This document shows, piece by piece, positions 48,431-60,600 of a stretch of 64,000 nt of DNA. The notes under the pieces are model-generated. The model was not told the DNA's origin, made no database searches, and saw only the letters and a program-made list of their open reading frames with translations. Numbering within the stretch: position 1 is the stretch's first letter; every line of letters begins with the position of its first letter. The stretch is from NCBI GenBank assembly GCA_037893245.1, contig JBAIAA010000662.1:1-64000 (forward strand), given 5' to 3'. The position numbers were made by a program, and so were the translations under genes. This stretch comes from Crossaster papposus (lineage: Eukaryota; Echinodermata; Asteroidea; Velatida; Solasteridae).

Positions 48431-48681
48431 TCAGCTGTTGCTAGGGGCCTCCAGCATCTCCATTAGAAACGTGTCGATGGGCGTGTCGCCAATCAGCTTG
48501 AAGAAGAAGAGATGTTCCAGACATTTCAGGCCGATGGAGCGCAGGGCAGGCAGACGAAGCAGCAGCTTGGCAAAGCGGCCCGGTTCGTCGGGATACTGCA
48601 TCCGACAGTACTCCTCCAAGGAGGCATAGACTTTCTCTCTCAGCTCCTCCACTTTCTGCACAGAGTTCAGGTTCTTCGCAT
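48431..48681 (-). CDS. rxr: RXR exon: helices 10-12 (dimer interface, AF-2) and stop
   Basis: Acceptor TTGTGAACAG, entered in phase 1 (G|AT, Asp), stop TGA at 48433-48431. Encodes [20 protein letters not shown], the dimerisation helix [38 protein letters not shown] and the AF-2 helix LMEMLEAP. It closes with SNS, a short tail like other RXRs. Confidence 0.97.
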
Positions 48682-51600
48682 CTGTTCACAAGACAAATCA
48701 GAAGAAAAATAAGACTATAAGTGCCTGTTCCGCCAACTTTGACCAGACTGGAAAATGAATAAGATTAAAACTGCTGCAAACCGCGTACTGGCTGGGATGA
48801 CTTGAAATATTAAAAATCTGATAAATTAAGAGGGCCTGATGTTACGATCTTAACAAGATCTTATTTTGAGGCAAAAACATCATCTGAACCCAATTTCATG
48901 GCTTTGCTTACCGTTACTGAATAAATCCAAGCACAAAATTATGTGCTGAGGGCAAGTGTATTTTACGGGTTAGCAACAAATTTTGCCTTATCGGAATGTG
49001 TATATGGGCATGGGCATCTTGTAACTAAGGTGCACTTTGCAAACCTTTTTTGGTCTTTTTTTCACCAAAAAAGGACGTCTTGTACATTTTAGAGAACAGG
49101 GGCCAATTGTTTAGCATGAAAATTCTTCCTTGGCAAAAACAGGGTCACAAACCAAATTTTCAGGTGACGTGCATTGGTTGTAACTGGTATTCAGCTGATT
49201 TTTTTCTTAGCATGAAAAGCACATTGAGTTTTTCGCTGGTAACCTGTTTTTACTAGGCAAGACTTTTTGTGCTAAGCAAATGTTTGTGATTAACAGCTCC
49301 ATAAAATTGGCCCCTGGATTCTTGCTACAAATATGCTCCAGTGATGTGACTAACCTGGATTGAAGAGCACGATCGCCCTGAGACAGCCCAGTTCCGTCTT
49401 GTCCATCTTCATCTCTCTCATCTTAGCCACAAGCTCCGTCAGTACCCGGTCAAAGATGGTGCCCACGCCCGCGTGATGGGCAGAGTTCCGATGCACATGC
49501 AGACCAGTGGCCAGGAGAATGCCGTCCTTGACGGCGATGGAACGGTGCGAGAACGCCGCGATCAGTAATTCATTCCAGCCTACAGGAAAGAGGTACATGT
49601 CAAATGAGGTGACTTCGTCTAAAAGTGGCAGTACTGTTGGAGAGGTACTTGTGATCCACCAGTCTATAGTAAACTGACTAGCTATTCAAAAGAACTGTGT
49701 CTAAGATGTTCCTTCGCCCTTGTTCATCACTGGTTACTTGTGACTGGACTTGTGAATTCCTATCAAGTTTTGTGTATCTCATCACAAGCACCTCAACTTC
49801 AACACGGGAAGGATAATGATACCGAACCTCTTCTGTAACCATAACGTTTGCGTGCTTAGAACTTAAACTTTGACAAGAATGCTTACCAGCTCTGAGGAGG
49901 GTGACCTGATCGTCCAGAGGTAGTTCTGTGAAGTGCGGGATTCGCTTGGCCCATTCCACCAACGTGAAGAGCTGCTTGTCCGCTGCCTGGCAAATGTTGG
50001 TGACAGGGTCGTGCTGTTTGGGTGTAAGAAGACGAGTCAATGATGAGATTGAGAATGATCCGTGTCTCACACGAGTGAACACAAAAAAGAGAGCAAAAAT
50101 GATGTGCTCTAGTCTCTTAAATATCGAGTCATAAAGACACTGGTTTCTTTGCCAGCTAGACAGAGAGGATAAAGAAAGGCTGGAGTGAATTTAGGATGGG
50201 TTGTTAGGCAATTTCTCCAGATTTCAAAGCGCATTCAAGCAAGGGTAACTGAACTCCTAAAATTGCTTGCACCGACCTATCACACAAGAACTATAGGTCT
50301 CTGAAGGCCTGCCCATGAGCATGTTTTTTTGAAACTAGTGTACAAGTTAAAAAGAATACAACCACACTGCGATAATGTGTAGACTTTGACTAAAGGCAAA
50401 GGCCTTGTAAATGAAATCTGCAACACTATTAAAGGTAGTATACACCATTGGTAACTGCTTGAATTATCATGAATGGGTGGATTTAGGGGGTTATATTTCA
50501 TTATCGTTTAACTGACCTGTCAGAAGTTTTACAATCATGGTTGCTGAGAAAACCATAAAAACGACTTTCGTTTTTAACCGGAATCAGGCAGTTTTTCTTA
50601 TGTTGTTTTGGTTTTTTCGCGATCGCCGTCCGGCGATAATGAATTTTGGTTTATACAATTTAATTTTTTGGAACAATTACAGGATTCTAGGGCAATTGTT
50701 TTGCTGGATGCCTACAATCATTATTTACTTTCAAATAAGTAAGATATTTCTTAATAATTCGGTAGTAAATTTTGTATACTACCTTTAAGCAAGTTACATC
50801 AACTGTAGCGTACGTAAGCACTGTTCCTAAGGTCTGAAACTGGTTTGAGTTCCCGCCAAAACAACTGTGGATTCCTCTGGTCTGACTAACTCACCGGTGT
50901 GTCGACGTATGTGTCTGTGTTTGGTTCCACAGCTAGTTCAGCCTCCAGCACTTTCTCTACCGGCATGTCATTGTTGACGGAGCTTGTGCTCTCAACCTCT
51001 CCTTCCCCCTGGCACTTCTCTTTCCGTTGTCGCTCCTCTTGAACAGCTGCAAGACACACAGCTCCGAGAAATGAACACAGAGTGACGCTTTGAAATACAT
51101 AACACGGTGACTTGTGTGTGCGAATGTTAGGCCGTGTCTAAATTATTTGGCTGCGGTTTGATTTTACACGGGTCTATGGTAGCGACTGCCGCATAGGCCT
51201 GTGTGAAATGTCAAGCCGCTGGCAAGTAATTCAGGCACGGCCATATGTACATGTATGCGTTGATGAGGTGGGTGGTGAGGAACTAGACTGCAATGGCTTC
51301 AATCAGAAAAAAAAAGAATTGACACCAGGAGCCAATTCATGGAGTTGCTTTACAGAAATAAAGCGTAGAAAATTATTTGTTTGGCAAAAAAAGGTCACCG
51401 GCTACGATGTCATGCAATTTGTATTGCTATTGACTGGTTCCCTGCTGTTTTTAAGATTTGCTCTGCGGTATTTTCTGCTTGGCAGTTGCATGAAATTGTG
51501 TGTACATGTACAACGTACATGTACACATCAACACTCAAACACAGTCAGTTCCCTCCCCCTTCCAAAAAATACAACCCAAAATCTACTGAGCAACTCTTGA

Positions 51601-54600
51601 TCGAATAACAACTTATCAGTAGACAAATTGCTTAGGCATCCACCCATAATATGGAACAAGATTCTTCGTTTATTTTAGGGACATTTACACGATATTCAAA
51701 GGAAATACATGTAGAGCTGGGCAATAAATTGATGTCAATTATGCAGAACCATTGTACGTGAATATGTAGGACATGCATAAACTATTCATAACCTTTGCAT
51801 GTGAACATTACATATTTGACTAGATAAATTATTTGAGAATGCCTGACGTGATGTACGACAGATGTAAAAAAACAACATGAACAGATGGTAAAGTGTGGAC
51901 AGATGCCTACACGATGTGTTCAGAATTCGCTGAAAGCGTCTGCTGAATGTGCATCGAGAGATGGAGCATGTAGACAAAATATGTACTGGCACGTCATACA
52001 ATGTGTCAATGTCCTCCTGAACTACATGTATCAACATCATGTACACTGTACATGATGCATGTATGTGATGTTCGCAAATCAATCAATAAAGCCTTAAAAT
52101 TGGGTCTCACACCAACGACGTTATCAAACAGAAGATAAAGTGTTGATAGCAGGCAGTGTAACAACTGATAAATGAGTTCGGACCAAATGAAACGAGACCG
52201 ATAAACAAACAATTCACAAAAACACCTTTTCTTTTCATGTTCAAGTAGTGCAATTCAAATTTGTAAGGATACTTGACCATGAAAAATTGTATTACAGTTT
52301 TCCACGACCCCAAAAAAATGCAACATTTTTCTAGCAGACAATTTTCCAATGTCCTAAGCTTTGGATCTGTGTTATAATCATGTCTTAGCTAATCATGTTT
52401 CTCATAGTTAAATTTAAGCAAAATTGGCAATAAATTGGGTGTGACTTCATGAATTGAATGGACTTTTTACTAAATTTAAAAACCGTTGCAGGCATTAGGC
52501 CTACTTTCTGGTCGGAGTAGTTTTTGGGGAATAAAATAAAAACTTACAATTTTTTTAAATATTTTGCACAAGGCTGAAGAACATCCACAAGGCTCTTTTC
52601 CTTATCTTTCTAAAACACAATATACATGTATTTCCTAACAGAACTGTACTGATGACCGTACGACTTTTTATGCTTTTATGATTTTATTCATGGCTTTTTC
52701 ATAACCTTTTACAATGCACCATTTTGCATGGTAAGATATCACAACAGATAGCCGGAAATACTTCAATATGTAAAATAGAACAGTCCTAATGGCCAACAAA
52801 CAAACGACGCTGATTCATTCATGTTACGCTGTGACTGATGACTATAAATATCCGCAGGGGGCCCTCCGCATAATGTAAAGCGACCAGAAGAGCGACCCTG
52901 AATGAATACGATCGGAGAAACTAGGATATTGGGACAAACATGCATGAGAGACATTGTGCCTTCAGGACAGAGGAGTGAATGATAATGATGGTGGGGATGA
53001 GCTTTTTGGAGCAGGGATAATGTCTCACGGTAAAAAAAAAGATGGCAAAAAGACAAATTATAATGGGGTCTAGATATTTACATTATACGATTGTGCTGCC
53101 TTTGGATGGGAAAAATCGGGAAAGAGGATCGGTCGGCCAATTTTATTAACATGTGAAAACGATACTATATTTTATGTATGGTTAATGTAGTTTGAGATTA
53201 CCTGGCATCGTACTGGTAGCTGTATTTCAAAATAATTATTTTAAGAATACTTTGTGCTGGATAATGTGAGATTTTGAATAAAACAAAACTAAAAAACATG
53301 ACCAGATCTTTTTAGGGTCAGTCGCGGACAGTAACACAATTTCTTTTTTGATCTTTTTAATTTGTATTTGTTACGTATTATTGACATCACGAACGCAGTC
53401 AATGACATTCCTGATGTATTGTTTGAGGAGTTCAAGTTTTTGCACAGTCAGCTCCGTGACAAAATCATAAAAAGAGACTGAAAATTTGTAAAAGATTTGT
53501 TTTCATTTGAAAGGTAGGATACACCATAGGTAATTGCTTGAATTATTATGAATAGGTGGATTTGGGAGGGAGGTATTTTATAGTAAATATTTAACTGGTC
53601 TGTCCTAAATTTAACTATCATGGATGCTGAGAAAAGCAAGAAAAACGGCGTTCGTTTCAACCGGCGTCAGGCAGTGGTTCTTATGTCGTTCTTATTTTTC
53701 TCAGCAAAATGATTGTAGTAGGTATTCTGTAATGGTTTCGAAAAAAACAACACAAGAACCACTGCCTGACGCCGGTTGAAAACGAATGCTGTTTTTCTTG
53801 CTTCTCTCAGCATCCGTGATTGTAAAACTTTGGACAGGTCAGTTAAACGATATTTAGTCTAAAATACAACACTCCAAATCCACACATTAATGATATTTCA
53901 AGCAGTTACCATTGGTGTATCCTACCTTCAAGTCCCTAACCCTCCCAAATCGCCCAAAATCAATATGATTTTGGACACACTCTAGGAAGTTAGGGTTTTA
54001 AGCAATGGGTGTGTGTATAGGCAGCTGTAATACAACTACTGAATGAAGTGACACCTCTGCCACCACACTGTTGCCACACCACAGCTGTCAATGGTACATT
54101 AAATGACAGACAATGGAACACAAATTCATGCTCAGGTAGATAAGGCCAAATAAAAAAAGGTTTAGCGTCCCCGCCCGCTTCTATTTTTGAGGCCACCTCC
54201 TTTTTTTTAAAAATGCAAAAAACTATTATGTTTTTGAAAAAATTTAAAAAAATAACATGTAGAAAAAAAACAGGAAAAAATGCAAACAATTAGTATCTTT
54301 TTGAAAAAATAACTAAAAAATAACATGTAGATCGTATTAGTAGACTTTAGCATCACTGTGTACATGATGTGGAAATAGTCCATTAGTATGTTCGTCTGTT
54401 GGAGACCATCTTAAAAAATAGCCCGGCAGGTTGTCTTGAAAAATGTGTCGAGCGGACAGCTATTTTGAAAAAACAAAGGGAAAAAAGGGCCTCCTTCCTT
54501 AAAAAAAAAAAAAAAAGGCAGGACGCTAAACTTTTTTATTTTATTTGGCCTTAAATGCACGTGATCTGCAAAGGAATGGATAGTGGCTGATGATTTTTGC

Positions 54601-57600
54601 TTGTTTCACCGATGTGCAGCAATCGCTTTTCCCCATTTTTGAACTGACCCACCATGCATGAATATATCATAGGCTAGCACGAAACCCATTTCAGACCAGC
54701 TTTCAAGGGGTAACACACACAACCAAATTATTCAGAAGATTTTAATAAACCTCTGCACTAATGACGTCACACTTTCCTCACCCTATAACTCCCTACTTTT
54801 TTTTTTTTTTTTACACATAACCTGAATCCTGCAAAATCCTGCAATTCCAGAAACTCCATGTAACGTAAATCCTCCAATTTTTATTACTAGTGACCACTGC
54901 CTGAATCCTGCAAAATCCTGCAGTGGGTTTACCATTGAGCAATAAAGAAAATATGGCACAAACAGCTGCTAAATGCTTCATTATAACAAGAGTCTGCACA
55001 CATGACCTTTGGTATAGTGTGTTTCCTATCCTTGACACGTAACTTACACCTTGACTGAAGCACTATGGAGAATGTTCATAGAGCATGAGCAATGTGAAGT
55101 GTACAAAATAACAAATAACCTTAATCCTCCAAAATCCTCATTTGAAAAATTATCCAAGTCACCTCAATCCTGCACAATCATCCAGCATTAGTTTAGGCCT
55201 TATGACCTGGATCCTGCATTATATTCCAGTGGCAAAACCCCAAACGCCTCAATCCTGCAAATTCCTCCAATGCATCAACTTCCAAATGACCTCAATCCTG
55301 CAAAATCCTGTAATTTGCAGAGAGGATTTTTGAGGATTTGGGGTGGTTAGGGTTCACATGTGCTTTCTTACATGTCTTATGAACACTTGGACAAATTGTG
55401 ACGTCATCGGAACAGAAGCTTGTGTTATGGAAACAGGAATGATTTCTGGTACTGGTGCAATAACAGATTGACTTTTGCAATAGTTTGGAAAGACACCAAA
55501 ATCTAGTCAATGAAAGTTTAAAATGTAACAATCAGCTGTCTGAACGCAAAATCTACTTGGGTCAACCCAAGTAACTCCTAATATTAATGGGTTCAGCGGG
55601 AGCCGTGGAACGCAAGGCCCAATTTCATAAATTCCCCCATTGTCGGATTCCCAACTTACGGCCTACAATTCTGGGATATGTGAAGACATTCTGAACTAGC
55701 CCTGTAAGCACAATTTCCCTCGAGCAAAAATTCCTTGCCATCACCTAAAATATGCTAACCATAAGCAGAATTTCTTGTTCTAGTTAGCGGCGATATTTTA
55801 ATAATGGGCCAGGTCTAAAAGCTTGTCCATACTCAGTTTTAAAGCAAACACGAATGAAAAATTGTGCCATAAGAGCAACTTTATAATTTTGAACACATTG
55901 CAACTGCGGTGATTCCTTTGCAGCGAATGTTTCCCGATGTCAAATTAATTTGGCATTGGTATTTCGCAAGTAGGAAGCGGCAATGAAATGGGGGTGTAGG
56001 TGAGATAGGACCGGGGAGAAAAGAACATCAAATGACCCCCATTACCTTCTCGGCGCATGCCCATGGATATGCACTTCTGATAGCGGCAGTACTGGCAGCG
56101 ATTTCTCTGGCGTTTGTCTACGATGCAATTCCGATCGTCTCGACATGAGTAGGACAACTCCTTCCGCACTGTCCTCTTAAAGAAACCCTTGCATCCTTCA
56201 CAGCTGTATACACCATAGTGCTTACCTAAAAGGGAGCGGAGAGGTACACAAGAAGGGGGAGGGAGGGGGCGGTTGACAACAAACAAACAACATTGAGTAA
56301 AGAGATGTCTGCCAAGGAAATAATTAAGGCGGCACAACTTTTTTGTTTTGGAAATTCATTATTCATAATGGCCTACTCAATTACATGCAACCCTGATCAT
56401 CCAAATTTCAAAAATGGTTCCCTCTAGTTTTTTTTTAGGGAAATCATTTTCACACCATTTATGAAGAACATGATGTTCACACCTGCACTCTTCTGAATTT
56501 ACGAAACAGATTTAAGTTTTCCACCCCCAGTCCCCCAGACAATGATAAGATGTCATCACACTTCCTTGGAGAGATTCTCAACAAATTCATGGTTATTCTG
56601 AGATTTACGTTTCCTTTTCTAATTACCCACAGCTTGCTCTAACAAATAAATTAAACCAATCAGGATGTTCATAAGGGGCAGTCCAAAGTTGTCGACATTT
56701 TTAAGGTCGTACAGAGCGTACTACTTTTCAAGACCCCCCTCCCTCCCCCCAAAGTAGTACTTTTCAACATTTAGTCCAAACACCGGTAGGGTGCGGTGCC
56801 GGTGGGGCATTGCGTGCACGATGTCCATGCACAGCTGTGGGAACGAGTCGCAGTACAGTCGTGTCAAAGGTTATTCATTCACGCTTGGCACATTCGTGCT
56901 CTTATTCAGGGCTAGGGCCAGGGCATCAATGTGTGTATGTACACCGCATGGTTAGGGTTGCGCTATACAAAATCATTGCTAACTCGGTCGCCACGGCATG
57001 TAGTGCGGGCGGCGTCAAAAGTATCTCATCCTCGCCAGCTACGTATAGCTAGCCAGGGACGCATCGAATTTTTGTTCTCGGAGTTGCACAATAGCTGTAC
57101 ACAGGGTATAACCTGCCGAAGCAATCATTTTTGAACAGCGGACTTTGTATCACTTCTGACTTTAACGTTGAAAATTCTTTCAAGATAAAAAAAGAAGGAA
57201 ACAAAACCAATTATATAATTATCTTTTTCTGATTTTATGGTACAAAATCAACATTTTATTCACAATTTAAAGTCGTACGCGGCCTCCGACCCCCCTCCCC
57301 CCTGTCGTACGCTTTGTACGACCATTAAAATGTTGAAAACTTTGGACGGCCCGTAAACGACTACATTATTTGTAAGTATTCTTCGATTAATTGCTTAACA
57401 ACATTAGAAGCAGTAAACTTGGTGAACATCTGTGCATTTTGACTTTTTTTTTATTTCACAATCCATAATTTTTTTAACCCTAATTCCCTAGGGTAATTTA
57501 CTAGGAACTATACATGTACCCATCCTTGCAAATTCCAACACCATCTTTGGCAAACTGTTTAAGGGTCGAGTACACATCCTAACTGATTCCAATAGAACAT

Positions 57601-60600
57601 TGTGTTTGAGTTTGACTGGATGGAGATTGTTAGGGTTAAACTTGACCCTAACCCCCACAGGGTATTCTGTAAGCACCCTGCCAAATGCAACAGAATGCAA
57701 CACAGCTGAAATAGAACCCTGCTACATTTATAAATGCAACAACATGCAACAGTGGATTATGTTGCATTGTGTAAGGTTATGCTGGTATACCGACCAGCTA
57801 GCCTGCTAGGTGCAACAAAACGCATAATACCAGGACAAATACGTTGCCTGCAACATGTAAATGCAACAACTTGCAACAACTTATCACAATTGGTGCATTA
57901 TGTTGCATTTAGCAGTGTTAGTGTTAACGAGCTATTTACATTTATGTTGGCCGTATCCATTTGCCAGTTACCGCTATACATTGAAATAGCAAATATTTGC
58001 AGACATGCGTTGATGGCCTTTCAATAACATTTATAACAAAATATATTTCACATTAATAATGAAGTGTACCTTGTGGGCGTGTGTGTGTGTCAGAGAGCTT
58101 TCTAGTATGTACATGTACGCATTAATGCTCTTGGGCCGAGCAGAGAGAAAGGTCTTTTCTCTGTGGGAAAATGCTCATTTCAAGGACAGGCATATTCAGA
58201 ATCAGTGGATTTGCTTCAATGTCAGCCACATTACGATCCGCTTAGCACACACTTAGTGCTGGCACATCTACATGTAATAATAAAACTAATGATCTCAAAT
58301 ATGGGCCTTTTCGAAACCGTTGCTTCGTCTTTGGCTTTGGCTTCGCCTCCGAATTCCAAATTTCTGAGAAGCAAATAGAAATGGAAGAAAATTGAAATAG
58401 TCTAACTTTGGGGTTCACATCAATCGAGTGAATGTTTCTGAAGCACATTAGGCGTCAGAATGTGGCTGGAGATCTTGCAGTTGAGAGTCAAAAATCGCCT
58501 TAAGCCAAAGACAAAGACGAAGCCAGGGATTCGAAAAGACCCTATGTATCAGTACATATTTTGGCCCTTGTACCGGTACCTGTACGTGGGTTACAGTACA
58601 TGTATTTCGAAAATGTAAGTTGTACAGTGTGACATTTTGTTGTCTCTGTTCCCTTAGAAATTTGGGCATACATGTATAATTTCCAAATCTACATTTTTTA
58701 TGTTTATATGTTTATATTGTTGTATGTCATCTACCTGTATTTGATAAAAAGTATTTTCAAAATTCATCCACAAGTTTAAAGGGATTGAATACGTTTGGTA
58801 ATTGGAACCCACTGTTTGTTTCAATTCTATATATTTATAGATATATACCATAAAACTAACCTGTAAAAATTTCATTTCAAAAGGTGGTAGCGATTTTGAG
58901 ATATTGCCGAAAATCTAGGGCGGTTATGTCCACGCAGGAAGAATAATCTGCATTGGAATACACAGTCTGAGAAACGTCACTGCAGTAACGCTTCTCAGAT
59001 TTTAATTGTTGGGGATAAAAAGTGATATCTTTTTCCATAACCGCAGTACTTCAAAGTGAAATGTTTCTCAAAATGCATTATACTATCCAAAGCTGCTGTA
59101 CTTCTTACCAGGTAAGTTTTTATTGCCATTAATTTTTGGAGTAATTACCAAACATATACGATCCCTTTAAGGAGGATACAAGTTTAAACAACGTCGGTTA
59201 CCAATGTTGCATTGAATATTCTGTGGTAACAGTAATTGCTTCTGACCAAGGTTTACATATCATCAGATTATGTAATACTAAATCTAGAATACTTAATGTT
59301 TAATAGCAAGCAGGTAACGTCAGTTACCGTAAAATTACCCAAATGTAAGGAGAGGCAGACAAAATGAACCCCAAATTCAGTAAATCTGACGAAACCTGTG
59401 GTGAACATAGTGTGGTGAACAAGCATTCCACTTGAAAGAGTTGGCAAGCACTGAGATATTGTAACGAGAGATAAGAAAGAATGCTGAAGCTTGATGTCCC
59501 ATGATTTGACACCAGGGATTCATACAATGTTGATTGTTGATAAGATAAAATATTTAGGTTTCGATAGAAAAGAGAACTAAAACAATCAAAGGGCATACTT
59601 TAACATTTCTGAAAAATACTTTATTACTTTACATGTCAGGTCAATTTATCTGCTGATATGCCTGTGTACCTCTTGATTGTTATGGTTGGGGGGGGGGGGG
59701 GGGGGGGGGTGTAAGATGTACCGGTACATGAGTCTGTAAAGGCACCTTGGACTGCTGCCAAACGACACATGTACCTGGATGTTGTCTGTCCGGGGGAGCG
59801 AAGAGGGAGGAAAACCAAAAAAAACCTGAGGAAAAATAAAACACCTCCTGGCACAAGAAAGAATCAACGAACAAAGTCTTCTACTGAGTACTGACATATA
59901 GTCCGAGCTTGGAATCGAACCTGAACCACATTGGTGAGAGGCGTGTACATGTACACACTAGCCACACATTAACCTCAACATTGAAGAAATTATCTCTGCA
60001 GGATTTTCCTTTTCACTGCGCACAAATAGATTCTTAGATGGCTTTGTGGGTAACCATGGAAACAATTTTAATGAGGATGCAGTCAGATGCTCGGGGCTCT
60101 GACGAATGGAAAAAAGGCATCATTCTGCACATGTGGTAACTCCCGTATTTTTCCAATTGTTATGCCTCAACATATTCTATCATTGATTCCCAATTATTGG
60201 AAATTCTGCTTTGTACACGTACAAAACATCGCCTAAAATATCTTCTTTTTTAATATCGAGAAAAGCCTATAATACCTATGATGACAGACACTGACCTACT
60301 GACAGACAGAGTCAATTATATGGTAATCTGTCAATCACAGATTCAGTTAGGCTAAAATAAGGTGTTTTTCATTTTTGCAAGTCAACTCTGCTACACGACA
60401 CAATAGGCAACTATCAGAGTACGTCAGAGTACACGAAAGACATTCCGACAAGGCCATGTGCAGGGATGTAACGACTGTATCTCAATCAATCAAATTATTT
60501 ATGACAGAAACGCAATCTACAATGACTCTGGTAATAAATGCCCTGAAGTGCAACATAAATTTCCACAAGGGTTTTTAGTAAGCCTGCAGCGGTTAAGCGG

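Larger units (their letters stand above)
48682..56045 (-). other. RXR introns between hinge and ligand-binding-domain exons
   Basis: Introns are 48682-49354, 49580-49886, 50014-50894 and 51047-56045. The largest, 5.0 kb, holds the family B foldback, the 413-base TIR element, the 42-base array and two CRE octamers. 51050-53500 shows only short TGTACATG palindromes and AT-rich DNA. Confidence 0.85.

Noticed and set aside
48207..48629. 140-residue plus-strand frame
   Set aside because: It runs antisense through the RXR terminal exon and a CAAA microsatellite.
54821..55318. CRISPR-like or regularly spaced prokaryotic array
   Set aside because: The host is a eukaryote with spliced genes, the blocks are degenerate, and the linkers are not unique spacers of constant length.
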